Source of the DNA: PVC group bacterium
Lineage (GTDB): Bacteria; Verrucomicrobiota; Kiritimatiellia; CAIKKV01; CAITUY01
Assembly: GCA_945890715.1 (NCBI GenBank)
Contig: CAMDCX010000008.1
Location: 1 to 57,744 of the forward strand
DNA length: 57,744 nt
Direction of reading: 5' to 3'
Shown here: in pieces, positions 28,133 through 37,315 of the stretch
Numbering within the stretch: position 1 is the stretch's first letter
How the letters are laid out: each line of letters begins with the position of its first letter
Made by a program: the position numbers and the translations under genes
Notes under the pieces: generated by a model
Database searches by the model: none
What the model was told of the DNA's origin: nothing
What the model saw: the letters and a program-made list of their open reading frames with translations, nothing else

Positions 28133-28852
28133 ATGAAGCCTGAAATCATTATTGCCGTTGATGTCCCGACCGCTGCGGAGATCACCCCCCTGCTGAATAA
28201 ACTTCCCGACCAATTGACTTGGTTCAAGGTAGGTCTGGAACTTTTCTCGGCCGAAGGGCCTGCCGTACTGTCGCCCTTCTTCTTGCGCCAAAAGCACATT
28301 TTCCTGGATCTCAAACTCCATGACATTCCCCGTACTGTCGCCAATGCAGTCACGGCGGCCGCCAAACTGGGAGTCAACCTGATGACCGTCCACGCCATTG
28401 GCGGCCGTGCCATGCTCAAGGCCGCAGCCGAGGCCGCCGCCGCATTCGGCCCCACCCGGCCGCGTCTCGTGGCGGTAACCACTCTGACGAGCCTGAACCA
28501 GGATGACTTCACAGATCTCGGCATCCAGCGCACTGTCGCGGAACAGGCTTTGGCCTTGACCGATCTGGCGTTATCCTGCGGAATTGACGGCGTTGTCACC
28601 TCCGTTCATGAAGCCCCGCTTCTGCGTCGAAAATTCGGAAACACGCCCATCCTGGTGACCCCGGGGATCCGACCCTCCGGCTCCGATATCGGCGATCAGA
28701 AACGCGTTGCCACCCCCGCCCTCGCCGTAGAAGCCGGCTCCACCTATCTCGTCATCGGCCGCCCCATCGTAGAAGCCGCTGATCCTCGCGCAGCCACCCT
28801 GTCCATTCAGGCGGAGGTGGATAAAGCCTACAGAGGAGAGAAAAGGGGTTAA
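28133..28852 (+). CDS. pyrF: Orotidine 5'-phosphate decarboxylase
   Basis: PyrF decarboxylates OMP to UMP, the last step of pyrimidine synthesis. The 239-residue protein has the catalytic DLKLHDIPRTVANAV near 60-74 (Asp-Lys-Asp network with the catalytic Lys) and the phosphate-binding ends VTPGIRPSG and YLVIGRPI. Length is normal for the shorter bacterial type. The ATG at 28133 follows AAAGGAAC by 6 bases and is preferred to the in-frame ATG at 28115. The last codons are the left arm of a hairpin, and the gene is convergent with radC. Confidence 0.94.
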   Translation: MKPEIIIAVDVPTAAEITPLLNKLPDQLTWFKVGLELFSAEGPAVLSPFFLRQKHIFLDLKLHDIPRTVANAVTAAAKLGVNLMTVHAIGGRAMLKAAAEAAAAFGPTRPRLVAVTTLTSLNQDDFTDLGIQRTVAEQALALTDLALSCGIDGVVTSVHEAPLLRRKFGNTPILVTPGIRPSGSDIGDQKRVATPALAVEAGSTYLVIGRPIVEAADPRAATLSIQAEVDKAYRGEKRG

Positions 28853-28917
28853 GGGGCTCAGGGGTTAAGATTGTGCCTCGGCACTTTTCATATTCCACCT
28901 GAACCCCTTAACCCCTT
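28843..28917. terminator. Bidirectional hairpin between pyrF and radC
   Basis: AAGGGGTTAAGGGGCTCAGG (28843-28862) and CCTGAACCCCTTAACCCCTT (28898-28917) are inverted with one mismatch over 20 bases, around a 35-base loop. The left arm includes the pyrF stop. The 8-mer GGGGTTAA and its complement recur across 28845-28930. There is no long T run, so the structure may stop convergent transcription by its stem strength. The GGGGTTAA repeats may also be a small expanded sequence. Confidence 0.6.
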
Positions 28918-28940
28918 CCTCCCTTAACCCCTTTCTTCCT

Positions 28941-29705
28941 TTACCCCTCAAACTCCACGGTGCCTGATTCACGAAGGCTCAGGAAGTCGCGGGATTGATC
29001 CGGCGTACGGCGACCCAGAATCATATGGTCGAGCACCTTGATGCCGACAACCTGGCCAGCTTGAATCAACTGGCGGGTCAGCCTGATATCCTCCGCAGAC
29101 GGCGCCGGATCACCCGAGGGGTGGTTGTGAACCAGCACAATTGCCGCACATCCACCCTGAATGGCCAGCTTGAAAACCTCCCGCGGGTGAACGAGACTGG
29201 AATCCAGAATTCCCCGGGAGATTTCATGGGGATGGCCCTTCAACCGGTTCCGGGTATCCAGATTCAACACCCAGAAGCGTTCATGATCCAACCCGCGCGC
29301 CAGTTCCCGCATCACCCCTGCCACATCCTCCGGAGTCCTCACAAAGCCGCCCCGCTCATCCCGCGTTTCCTCAGCCATTCGCCGGGCCAGATCAAGCGCC
29401 GCCTTGATCATCTGCGCCTTTACCCGGCCCAGACCCTTGAGGGATTTATCGGAGGTCAAGTCCTCCACCGAGACCCGCGACAAGGCCGTGAGACTCCCAT
29501 GTTTCACCAGCATCCGTTCCGCCAGATCCATCACATTCACCCCGCGCACCCCGGTCCGCAACAGGATGGCCAGCAAAATCGCATCGGATACATTTTCAAC
29601 CCCCTGCCGCTCCACCGCCTCCCGCGGCCGTAACCGCAGGGGCATGTCGCAAACCCGGTAACAGAGTGACGGAGATTCCAGAGGAGTGTAGACGTGATTT
29701 GACAT
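28941..29705 (-). CDS. radC: RadC/JAMM-type DNA-repair-associated protein
   Basis: RadC proteins carry a JAMM metalloprotease-like fold; despite the name their role in repair is unclear. The 254-residue protein has an N-terminal UPF0758-type helix-hairpin-helix region (AILLAILLRTGVRGVNVMDLAE) and the JAMM motif VLVHNHPSGDPAPSAEDI near 207-224 (His-His-Asp zinc ligands). Length is normal for the family. It has its own promoter with a palindrome across it, and no Shine-Dalgarno site precedes the ATG. Confidence 0.9.
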   Translation of the reverse strand: MSNHVYTPLESPSLCYRVCDMPLRLRPREAVERQGVENVSDAILLAILLRTGVRGVNVMDLAERMLVKHGSLTALSRVSVEDLTSDKSLKGLGRVKAQMIKAALDLARRMAEETRDERGGFVRTPEDVAGVMRELARGLDHERFWVLNLDTRNRLKGHPHEISRGILDSSLVHPREVFKLAIQGGCAAIVLVHNHPSGDPAPSAEDIRLTRQLIQAGQVVGIKVLDHMILGRRTPDQSRDFLSLRESGTVEFEG

Positions 29706-29707
29706 AA

Positions 29708-29732
29708 TAGTACTAAATGTTTTTTAGTACTA
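29708..29732. promoter_or_regulatory. Palindromic operator-like site before radC
   Basis: TAGTACTAAA (29708-29717) and TTTAGTACTA (29723-29732) are perfect complements with a 5-base spacer. The site ends 3 bases upstream of the radC start and overlaps the predicted -10 element and start site, the usual place for a repressor. The gene downstream is a DNA-repair-associated one, so a LexA-type operator is possible, but the sequence is not a motif I can assign. Confidence 0.5.
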
Positions 29733-29758
29733 ATAGTGAATCATCCAGGAAAAGTCAA
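29730..29758 (-). promoter_or_regulatory. Putative promoter of radC
   Basis: On the minus strand TTGACT (29753-29758) and TATTAG (29730-29735) are 17 bases apart, giving a start site near 29723 and a leader of about 18 bases. The -35 element overlaps the stop codon of miaA, so radC can be made independently of the upstream operon. Confidence 0.5.
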
Positions 29759-30717
29759 CCCGACAACACAACGGCGTGCGGACCACGCTGATCCCAGTCG
29801 GCAGCCACCCCGGAAGCGATATCCTCGAGGGTCATGGTCTCAGTCACGGGGATCCACGACACAGCCGACTGGTTGCGGAACCAGGTCATCTGGCGCTTGG
29901 CAAGCTGTCGCGTGCGCTGGGCCGTTAATCGAATGGCCTCATCCCGGGAACACTGTCCCGTTAAACAGGCGACGGCTTCGGCATAGCCAATAGCCTGGGC
30001 CGCAGTACAGGCTGGATCCCATCCTTTCTCAAGGAGACCCCTCACCTCATCCAGCAGCCCCCCGTCATACATGGTTTGAACCCGGGTCTCAATTCTGGCC
30101 ACAAGCGCTTCCCGCGCGATCGTCAGTCCCGTGATCACCGGCTTTGGACGGGGTGCCGTCCAGGATCGGGGTGGCGTCGCCACGCCCACTTCAATCAACT
30201 CCAATGCCCGGATCAACCGGCGCCCATTGGTTTGATCGGATTCCGGAAGAACAGAAAGCCACCCGCCCCCCCGGATTTCAAGGGCGCCTCGCAACCCCTC
30301 CACGCCGTGCTCCTGAAAAACCGCCTGCCATTTTGTCCGGGACTCCGGCGACGTGGAAGGAAGCTCATCCAGACCCACCAGAAGCGCCTTGATGTAGAGA
30401 CCGGTTCCACCCACCACAATCACGCTTTTCCCGGCCGCCTTCGCGGATTCAAAACACCGGCGCGCCTCATCCAGGAACCGGGACACATTATAGGATTCCG
30501 AGGGCGGCACGACGTCCACCCCCCAATATCGGATTCGCTGTCGTTCCCCACGGGAAGGTTTCGCCGTGCCAATATCCATTCCGCGATAAACCAGCATGGA
30601 ATCGGCGGACAGGATTTCCGCGCCACGGCGTTCCGCCAAGTGCTGGGCAACCGCTGTTTTACCGGTTGCCGTGGGACCCACCAGAAAATAGGCGTGAGCA
30701 TGACCCGCCGTCGGCAT
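29755..30717 (-). CDS. miaA: tRNA dimethylallyltransferase
   Basis: MiaA adds a dimethylallyl group to A37 of tRNAs reading UNN codons. The 320-residue protein has the P-loop VGPTATGKTAVA, the conserved DSMLVYRGMDIGTAKP, and IVVGGTGLYIKALL. The start at 30717 is preferred because it lies 2 bases after the lspA stop with GGAGTG upstream; a longer reading to 30786 would overlap lspA. Length is normal. It closes the dksA-like, lspA, miaA run on the minus strand. Confidence 0.95.
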   Translation of the reverse strand: MPTAGHAHAYFLVGPTATGKTAVAQHLAERRGAEILSADSMLVYRGMDIGTAKPSRGERQRIRYWGVDVVPPSESYNVSRFLDEARRCFESAKAAGKSVIVVGGTGLYIKALLVGLDELPSTSPESRTKWQAVFQEHGVEGLRGALEIRGGGWLSVLPESDQTNGRRLIRALELIEVGVATPPRSWTAPRPKPVITGLTIAREALVARIETRVQTMYDGGLLDEVRGLLEKGWDPACTAAQAIGYAEAVACLTGQCSRDEAIRLTAQRTRQLAKRQMTWFRNQSAVSWIPVTETMTLEDIASGVAADWDQRGPHAVVLSG

Positions 30718-30719
30718 GA

Positions 30720-31181
30720 TCACTCCGGGGCTATTGTTTTTGGCGGAAACAGGGTGGACACCATGTAGAGACCAACGCCCACGCAAATGGCGGAATCGGC
30801 CACATTGAAGGCCGGGAAGTGATGAACCCGCCAGTAGAAATCAAGAAAATCGACGACATACTGGAGGCGCACCCGGTCCAGCAGATTTCCCACAATCCCC
30901 CCGATCATGAACGCCAACGCCAGGCGGTGAATCAGGGTGTCGGTTAAAAATGAACGTCGGAAAAATATCAGAACCAGAAGAACGCCCACAGACAGCCCTA
31001 CCAGCAGGCCATTCAACCCCCCAAGCATTCCCCAGGCAGCTCCGTTGTTACGGACATAGGCAAGATTGAAAAAACCGGGAATAATCGGAATACTCTCACC
31101 CAGGCAAAACTGCGCCGTCACCCATTGCTTGGTAACCTGATCCAGGACAATGATCGCGACACTGAGCAGTAATACCAACAT
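30720..31181 (-). CDS. lspA: Lipoprotein signal peptidase
   Basis: LspA cleaves the signal peptide of lipoproteins after lipid modification of the cysteine. The 153-residue membrane protein has four transmembrane segments and the family signatures VLDQVTKQW at the start, GNLLDRVRLQYVVDF and FNVADSAICVGVGLYM, with the catalytic aspartates in the last two. Normal length. It is between the DksA-like gene (12 bases) and miaA (2 bases), so all three are likely co-transcribed. Confidence 0.95.
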   Translation of the reverse strand: MLVLLLSVAIIVLDQVTKQWVTAQFCLGESIPIIPGFFNLAYVRNNGAAWGMLGGLNGLLVGLSVGVLLVLIFFRRSFLTDTLIHRLALAFMIGGIVGNLLDRVRLQYVVDFLDFYWRVHHFPAFNVADSAICVGVGLYMVSTLFPPKTIAPE

Positions 31182-31193
31182 GATAGCCGGGTA

Positions 31194-31838
31194 TTACTCC
31201 GCCTCTTCCGTCTCCGCCACTTCAGCAACCGGCTCGACACCCTGGGCCAGGGTTTCCCCAAACGGACGGAACCGGCTCCGGCCCTTTTCCTGCTCGGACT
31301 GGCATTTGATGCACATCCGGCAAAACGGCAGGGCATGCAGACGAGGCTTTTCGATCTGGCAACTGCAGGAATCGCAGACCCCGTAGATCCCCTCCTCAAT
31401 ACGTCGGAGGGCGCCTTCAATCTCAAAAATCGAGTCATGCTCGCTGCTCACCAGATTGAGGGCAAACTCCCTGTCAAAATCATCCGTCCGATCCTCCGAG
31501 GAGGCATCATCAATGTACTTGAGCGAATCATTCGACAATGCCGAAATCTGACCTGTCAACCGATCCCTCATCTTGATCAGAACATCCTTCAGGAATTTCA
31601 GGCTCTTCTTGTCGACCTGAGACTTGACCTTCGGCTTCATAATCATTTTGACGATGGGTTTGACCACAACCTTGGCAACCGGCTTGGAGGCCTTCACGAC
31701 CGGCTTAACCGGCTTCTTGGAAGAGATGCTGACGGCCTTTTTGACGACGGGTGTCTTAACCGCTTTCGTTGGTGCCTTGGCTTTTGCCGTCACCGATTTC
31801 TTTGTCACAGTCTTTTTCTGGATTGTCTTTTTTGCCAT
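31194..31838 (-). CDS. DksA/TraR zinc-finger protein with lysine-rich histone-like N-terminus
   Basis: DksA-like proteins bind in the RNA polymerase secondary channel and, with ppGpp, adjust transcription. The 214-residue protein has a tail of about 75 residues made largely of Lys, Pro, Ala and Val (blocks such as KKPVKPVVKASKPVAKVVVK), a helical hairpin (about 78-140) with an acidic tip DDASSEDRTDD, and a C4-type zinc finger (C155, C158, C173, C176 and possible C160, C179). The tail resembles histone H1-like DNA-binding tails. The tail may tether it to nucleic acid; this is inferred from composition. It is upstream of lspA in the same direction. Confidence 0.88.
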   Translation of the reverse strand: MAKKTIQKKTVTKKSVTAKAKAPTKAVKTPVVKKAVSISSKKPVKPVVKASKPVAKVVVKPIVKMIMKPKVKSQVDKKSLKFLKDVLIKMRDRLTGQISALSNDSLKYIDDASSEDRTDDFDREFALNLVSSEHDSIFEIEGALRRIEEGIYGVCDSCSCQIEKPRLHALPFCRMCIKCQSEQEKGRSRFRPFGETLAQGVEPVAEVAETEEAE

Positions 31839-31931
31839 AAAATTATCCCACCTTCTCGTGCGGCCTCATTCCCGTCCGGAAAAAAGCACGCCTCAATATC
31901 AAACGCACACACCGCTGTCAATCCCTACCCC

Positions 31932-34106
31932 TCAACCCTCCCGAGTCCACATTATAACCGCTTCAGGCAGAGACGACACTTCTATAATTTTACACGGAAC
32001 ATCACCCTGGTCTCCCGGAACCAGCAGTTCATCACCCGCCCGATGGCCGGCCAGAACTTTTCCCATCCGGCTGCTGCAGGAGATGATCTTCATTTCGGTA
32101 TCCTGGTCCCACTCACCGAGAATATGGTGCTGCTCCGTATGTCCGTCCGCCATTTGAAGCGTAACGGACGACCCCAAGCCAGCGACCTCGACGGGAGCGC
32201 TGGAAAAATCCGTTCCGCGCACCGTGTTCAGATCCTGATCCAATTCCCCGCTACGACGCATGAGGATGCCCTGCTGTTCCTTGGCCGCCTTGTACTCAAA
32301 ATTTTCACGCAGGTCGCCATAACTTCGAGCCACCCCGATATCGCGGCTGTTTTTGGGAATGTCCTCGTTGACAATTTTTTCAAGCAACTTTTGTCGTTGC
32401 CGGTAGGAACGCCACGAGGTCAGGCCGCCTTTCGGGGCGGTCGCCTCCGCCGCCTCATTGCGCTTGGAAACCAAGATCTCGGCGAGTTCGGGGTAGACCC
32501 GCACCATGCGCCCGATCATCGCCGAGGTATCCACGGGCAATTTCCCCATGGCGGCGTACAAATACCGGACAAAACTGGTGCGCTGAACCTCATTCATGCT
32601 GTGCGAGGCGGCTTCCAGCCATTCCCGCTGCTGAACCAGTTCGCACAACTGGTTGGCCGCCCTGAGCCGCTCTCCGTTGTAGGTTTTTTCGAGGGATAGC
32701 AGAATCTGAAACGCCAGATCCCCGGTCGTCCCCAACCCCCAGGATTCCAGCCGGTCAGGACGTCGGGCAAGCCAGAATAAAACTTCAACGCCCGCTTTTC
32801 GCATGCCGATCAATTCCTTAAACACCGCGGAACAGGCAGAATCCTGTCCTTGATCCAACATAAATCCGACGCAGGAATTAAGTACATTCATCGTCATGCC
32901 GGGAATGGACTCGGTAATCGTCTCATAGAGGCTGGCACTATCATAGTCAACCAGCAGCTTCAACAGCGCATCAAGCCGCTTTGAGGTGATCGCCTGGGCG
33001 GCGGCCATGAACATGGCCGGCTCAATCAGCATTCCGGCTTCCCGCTCCCAATTCACTTGCTCGCTCGCCACAGTCCATTGACGCGCCAGTACAACGACCT
33101 GGACGCGAATGCTCATGTCCTTATCCCCGAACCCCTTCATCAGAAAGGCGAGCCGTTCGCCCACGATCCGAAGGCTGGCCGCATCCAACTCACCCGACTT
33201 CGCGTTATCGGACAGCCCGTCCAGACGCGCAAAAACCCCTTCCGCGGTACGCTCGGCCGCCAATTGGGCAAACCAGGACGAATCATACGCCTTCACCTTG
33301 TCGAGCAGGGTAATCGGCTCATTCCGCTTGGCGGGAATAATCACCAGCGGATCAGCCTTCAAGGCCTTGCGGGCGGAATCCCAGAAGGTTTTCCAGCCAT
33401 CCGGCTTGATAATACCATCCGATAGGATTTCCTGGAGCCTAGCCACCGGCAAGGGTCCATAACTCCGGAGCGCGATACGAACCAGTTCCGCGGCTTCAGT
33501 TTCTGCCAGTGAGGCCAGCGCCACGGCATCCCGGTATTTCCGGGCCAGAAGATGCGCGTCATCCACCAATTGAAGCGTTTCGGCCGCATAGGCGAATGAC
33601 ATTTCATGGCCCATTTTGCGCGAAAAATCAATGGTCACCCGCTCATAGAAGGCGTCCACCGTCTTGACCATGCCAACCCCCCAGGTCTTGTCGACACACA
33701 GGAGTCCGGGCTTCATCGTCTGAAGGGTGGCCAGTCGGCGGAAACATTCAGGGAGGGCAATTCCGCGATCCAGTCCAATACTGATGACGAACTTTTTCCG
33801 GACAGGATCATTCCGGAACATGGCCGTGAGCTTCTTGACGCACACATCCCGAAACGAGGCACTTCCGTTATTCCAGTCCGCCCGCATTCGGAGCACCTTG
33901 ACGGCATCATCCAGACACCCTTGCTCAATCAGTGCCTCTTCCATAAGTTCCGCCCACCCGTTGGTCTGGTCGGCCTTTCCAGCCCGTCTCAACTCCCGCA
34001 AGGCGTTCTGCATGTCAGCCACCGGCATCCCGGAGCCACCCACCTGGGTCAGAAACCATTCCTCGAACTGATCTTCCCCCATCGGAATGTGCGCTAGTGC
34101 TTCCAT
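31932..34106 (-). CDS. greA: Transcription elongation factor GreA with long N-terminal extension
   Basis: GreA stimulates transcript cleavage by stalled RNA polymerase. The last about 160 residues hold a GreA-like core: a coiled coil with VARSYGDLRENFEYKAAKEQ (acidic tip with the paired Asp/Glu) and a C-terminal FKBP-like domain (SVTLQMADGHTEQHHILGEWDQD). Before it lie about 560 residues of helical, repeat-like sequence with no motif I can name. GreA proteins of about 715 residues with such an extension are known in Chlamydiae, so this is a clade feature and not a new fusion. It has its own leader and diverges from thiC. Confidence 0.88.
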   Translation of the reverse strand: MEALAHIPMGEDQFEEWFLTQVGGSGMPVADMQNALRELRRAGKADQTNGWAELMEEALIEQGCLDDAVKVLRMRADWNNGSASFRDVCVKKLTAMFRNDPVRKKFVISIGLDRGIALPECFRRLATLQTMKPGLLCVDKTWGVGMVKTVDAFYERVTIDFSRKMGHEMSFAYAAETLQLVDDAHLLARKYRDAVALASLAETEAAELVRIALRSYGPLPVARLQEILSDGIIKPDGWKTFWDSARKALKADPLVIIPAKRNEPITLLDKVKAYDSSWFAQLAAERTAEGVFARLDGLSDNAKSGELDAASLRIVGERLAFLMKGFGDKDMSIRVQVVVLARQWTVASEQVNWEREAGMLIEPAMFMAAAQAITSKRLDALLKLLVDYDSASLYETITESIPGMTMNVLNSCVGFMLDQGQDSACSAVFKELIGMRKAGVEVLFWLARRPDRLESWGLGTTGDLAFQILLSLEKTYNGERLRAANQLCELVQQREWLEAASHSMNEVQRTSFVRYLYAAMGKLPVDTSAMIGRMVRVYPELAEILVSKRNEAAEATAPKGGLTSWRSYRQRQKLLEKIVNEDIPKNSRDIGVARSYGDLRENFEYKAAKEQQGILMRRSGELDQDLNTVRGTDFSSAPVEVAGLGSSVTLQMADGHTEQHHILGEWDQDTEMKIISCSSRMGKVLAGHRAGDELLVPGDQGDVPCKIIEVSSLPEAVIMWTREG

Positions 34107-34253
34107 AATTCAGTTTTCCTTTGGCTAAAGGGCGGGTTTTGTATCACATCACCCAACAAGGCACAAGGAAGGAAAAAGGGCCTCCCTCGTTGACTCTGCT
34201 CCCCAAAACCAATACTGTCGTTGTCGATTTTCAAAGAAAGGATCTGCTGTCGC

Positions 34254-35546
34254 ATGACGACCCAGTTAATTGAAGCCAAAAAAGGCACCATCACCCCGAT
34301 CATGGAGACCGTTGCCCGCCTGGAGGGGGTTTCGGCCACTCTCGTTCGCGATCAAATCGCCTCCGGCCGTGCCGTTCTGCCCGCCAATCCCGCCCACCCC
34401 ATGACCGCCCCGGCCATCGCGGGGCGTGCTTTCCGAACCAAGGTCAACGCCAACCTCGGCCGTTCAACCGAACGATCCGCGGCAGGCGAGGAACTCCGCA
34501 AGCTCAACATCGCCCTCAAGGCGGGTGCCGATTTCGTCATGGATCTGAGCGTCGGTTCCGATCTCGCCGCCATTCGCGCAGGAATGCTCAAAGCCAGCCC
34601 CGTCCCCTTGGGAACTGTGCCCCTGTACGAAGCCATCTCACGACTCAAGGGAAACACTCTGGATCTCACCCCGGAACTGTTTCTTCAAATAATCGAGGAA
34701 CAGGCTCGCCAGGGTGTGGACTTCATGACACTCCACGCCGGACTGCTCCGCCGTCATATCCCCATGGCTATGAAACGGAAAACGGGCATCGTCAGCCGAG
34801 GAGGCGCCCTGCTGGCCGAATGGATGAATACCCACAAGCAGGAAAACCCTCTCTTCACCCACTGGGACGAGGTAATCGAGATCTGTCGGAAATACGATGT
34901 CACCGTCTCCCTTGGTGACGGCCTTCGCCCCGGCTGTCTGGCAGACGCCAGCGATGAAGCTCAATTCGCCGAACTCGACACCCTCGCCGAACTCGTCCAC
35001 TGGTGCCGCAGGGAGGGCGTCCAGGTCATGGTCGAGGGACCCGGCCATGTTCCCTTCAACCAGATCCAGGACAACATGGAGCGCCAACAGAAACTCTGCG
35101 ATGGCGCACCATTCTATGTCCTCGGCCCCGTGGTCATCGATATCGCACCGGGTTACGATCATATCACCTCGGCTATCGGCGCCACGGCCGCCGCCACCTA
35201 CGGTGCCTGCCTGCTGTGCTATGTGACCCCCGCCGAACACCTTGGCCTGCCGACTGAAGATGAAGTCCATCAGGGCGTCATCGCTTATCGCATTGCGGCT
35301 CATGCCGGGGATGTGGCACGTGGCCTGCCCCATGCCCGGGATAGTGACGATGCCATGGCCGAAGCCCGGATGGCGATGGATTGGAAAAAACAGTTCTCCC
35401 TCTCCCTCGACCCCGAGCATGCCCGGAAACGCTATGAATCCACCCGCGTCTGCAAAGAGAGCGAAGCCGACCACTGCTCCATGTGCGGCCCTGAATTCTG
35501 CGCCATGCGAACCAGCAAGAGGATCCATGACAACACGCCCCATTGA
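34254..35546 (+). CDS. thiC: Phosphomethylpyrimidine synthase (HMP-P synthase)
   Basis: ThiC converts aminoimidazole ribotide to HMP phosphate by radical SAM chemistry with a 4Fe-4S cluster, in thiamin synthesis. The 430-residue product is of the short type, with SRGGALLAEWMNTHKQENPL, EGPGHVPFNQIQDNME and the C-terminal cluster motif CSMCGPEFCAM. The start at 34254 is preferred; the in-frame ATG at 34221 lacks a ribosome site. No TPP-riboswitch-like conserved sequences appear in the upstream 147 bases, and no other thi gene is nearby. mazG starts within its last 20 bases. Confidence 0.95.
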   Translation: MTTQLIEAKKGTITPIMETVARLEGVSATLVRDQIASGRAVLPANPAHPMTAPAIAGRAFRTKVNANLGRSTERSAAGEELRKLNIALKAGADFVMDLSVGSDLAAIRAGMLKASPVPLGTVPLYEAISRLKGNTLDLTPELFLQIIEEQARQGVDFMTLHAGLLRRHIPMAMKRKTGIVSRGGALLAEWMNTHKQENPLFTHWDEVIEICRKYDVTVSLGDGLRPGCLADASDEAQFAELDTLAELVHWCRREGVQVMVEGPGHVPFNQIQDNMERQQKLCDGAPFYVLGPVVIDIAPGYDHITSAIGATAAATYGACLLCYVTPAEHLGLPTEDEVHQGVIAYRIAAHAGDVARGLPHARDSDDAMAEARMAMDWKKQFSLSLDPEHARKRYESTRVCKESEADHCSMCGPEFCAMRTSKRIHDNTPH

Positions 35547-36318
35547 TCAAGTCATTGAGATTATGCGAAAGCTTCGGGATCCGGAGGGCGGCTGTCCCTG
35601 GGATCGTGAGCAGAACCTTGAAACACTCAAGCCGTTCCTGATCGAGGAATGCTACGAACTGATTGACGCCATCGATTCAGGCGACCCCGAGAAACATAAG
35701 GATGAACTGGGCGATATGCTCCTCCAAGTCGTCTTCCAGGTTCAACTCCGACAGGAAATGGGGCAGTTCGGGTTCGACGACATCTGCACCGTTCTTGCCG
35801 AGAAGCTTATCCGCCGGCATCCCCATGTCTTTGCCGACGACAAGGTCACCGGCTCCAAGGATGTCCTCAAGAAATGGGAAGAGATCAAGAACAAGGAAAA
35901 GAAGACCGGTCGGCGTTCCGTGGTGGACGGCGTCCCCAAGCATCTCCCCGCCCTGATGAAGGCACACCAGGTTCAAAGCCGGGCGGCCCGAGTCGGATTC
36001 GACTGGTCGGCCATTCACGACGTCATGGCCAAGCTCGAGGAGGAACTCGAGGAGACCAAGGAAGCGATGCGCTCCGGAAACAAGGAGCACATTGCCGAGG
36101 AAATCGGCGATCTGCTGTTCTCGGTTGTGAATCTCAGCCGGTTCCAGAAGCTACACGCCGAGGAACTGTTGGCCGCCACCGTCCGAAAATTCTCCCGCCG
36201 CTTCCAAGCCGTGGAAGCCCGGGCTCACGCCCAGGGAAAACAAATGACCGATTGCTCGCTTACAGAACTTGACGAATTCTGGAATGCGGTAAAACAGGAC
36301 GAAAAACATGAGCGTTAA
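35527..36318 (+). CDS. mazG: Nucleoside triphosphate pyrophosphohydrolase
   Basis: MazG hydrolyses NTPs to NMP and PPi and helps remove aberrant nucleotides. The 263-residue protein has two MazG-like halves, each with metal-binding EExxE-ExxD motifs: [16 protein letters not shown] with [12 protein letters not shown], then [12 protein letters not shown] with [12 protein letters not shown]. Length is as in E. coli. The start overlaps thiC by 20 bases, which supports translation from the same transcript. It overlaps the DnaJ-like gene by 11 bases. Confidence 0.94.
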   Translation: MTTRPIDQVIEIMRKLRDPEGGCPWDREQNLETLKPFLIEECYELIDAIDSGDPEKHKDELGDMLLQVVFQVQLRQEMGQFGFDDICTVLAEKLIRRHPHVFADDKVTGSKDVLKKWEEIKNKEKKTGRRSVVDGVPKHLPALMKAHQVQSRAARVGFDWSAIHDVMAKLEEELEETKEAMRSGNKEHIAEEIGDLLFSVVNLSRFQKLHAEELLAATVRKFSRRFQAVEARAHAQGKQMTDCSLTELDEFWNAVKQDEKHER

Positions 36319-37300
36319 ATTCAAAGATTATTACGAGATTCTTGGCGTGCCGCGCACGGCGAGTGCCGAGGACATCAAAAAGGCCTATCGAAAGCTGGCC
36401 CGGAAATATCATCCTGACATCAACAAAACGGCCGGCTCAGAGGCCCGTTTTAAGGAAGTCGGGGAGGCTAACGAGGTTTTGAGCGACGCCAAAAAACGGG
36501 AACGCTATGACCAGCTCGGCGCCAATTGGCAGGCGGGTCAGGATTTCCGGCCTCCACCCGGATATCAAAACATGAATTATGAGTTCCGCGGCGCGCCTGG
36601 TGGCGGGCGCGGCTTCAACCCCCAGGACATGGGCGGATTCAGCGATTTCTTCGAGTCTCTTTTTGGCCAGCAGTTTGCCGGGGGTCGCCCCGGTGCCCGA
36701 TCGGCCATGTGGGAACCGGAAGAGGAACAGCAATTTCCCGGTAGCGGCGGGGATCAGGAAGTCGCCATCACCGTCACCCTGGAAGAGGCTTACCACGGTG
36801 CGACCAAGAGCATCCGCCTTCAGTCCAACGAACCGGATGCCCGTGGCCGAATTCAGACCCAGACTAAAACCTATCAGGTCAAAATCCCAGCGGGTATCAC
36901 CGAGGGGTCACGCATCCGACTGGCCGGCCAGGGCGCACAAGGTCCCGGAAACCGTTCCGCCGGAGATCTCTACATGCAGGTTCAGATCGCACCCCACCCC
37001 ACCTTCAAGGTTAACGGACATGACCTCGAAGTCGAATTGCCCCTCACTCCCTGGGAGGCGGCACTGGGCGCCAAAGTCACCTTCCCCACTCTCGATGGGC
37101 CCGCCGCACTCACTATCGCCCCGGGCACCGAATCCGGGCAACGACTCCGACTCCGGGGAAAAGGCCTGCGACAGGGCAAGGGCCTGGAACCCGGCGATCT
37201 GATCGTTGCCGTAAAGATCGTGGTTCCGAAAAAAATGTCTGCCCGCGAAAAGGAACTTTTCGAGGAACTGGCAAAAGTTTCAAGTTTCAAGCCGCGATAA
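36308..37300 (+). CDS. cbpA: CbpA-type DnaJ-class chaperone
   Basis: DnaJ-class proteins stimulate the ATPase of DnaK. The 330-residue protein has a J domain ([25 protein letters not shown] at about residues 37-39), a Gly/Phe-rich linker ([23 protein letters not shown]) and two beta-rich substrate-binding C-terminal domains. It lacks the zinc-finger repeats of true DnaJ, so it is the CbpA/type II form. It overlaps mazG by 11 bases and is the end of the thiC-mazG-cbpA run, followed by an inverted repeat. Confidence 0.93.
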   Translation: MSVKFKDYYEILGVPRTASAEDIKKAYRKLARKYHPDINKTAGSEARFKEVGEANEVLSDAKKRERYDQLGANWQAGQDFRPPPGYQNMNYEFRGAPGGGRGFNPQDMGGFSDFFESLFGQQFAGGRPGARSAMWEPEEEQQFPGSGGDQEVAITVTLEEAYHGATKSIRLQSNEPDARGRIQTQTKTYQVKIPAGITEGSRIRLAGQGAQGPGNRSAGDLYMQVQIAPHPTFKVNGHDLEVELPLTPWEAALGAKVTFPTLDGPAALTIAPGTESGQRLRLRGKGLRQGKGLEPGDLIVAVKIVVPKKMSAREKELFEELAKVSSFKPR

Positions 37301-37315
37301 CCAACATCGATGGAG

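Noticed and set aside
31335-32699. Open frame of 454 codons on the + strand
   Set aside because: It is antisense to the DksA-like gene and to greA, which have clear homology.
34107-34253. Possible TPP riboswitch before thiC
   Set aside because: The conserved TPP-aptamer sequences (CTGAGA and the downstream purine-rich core) are not present.
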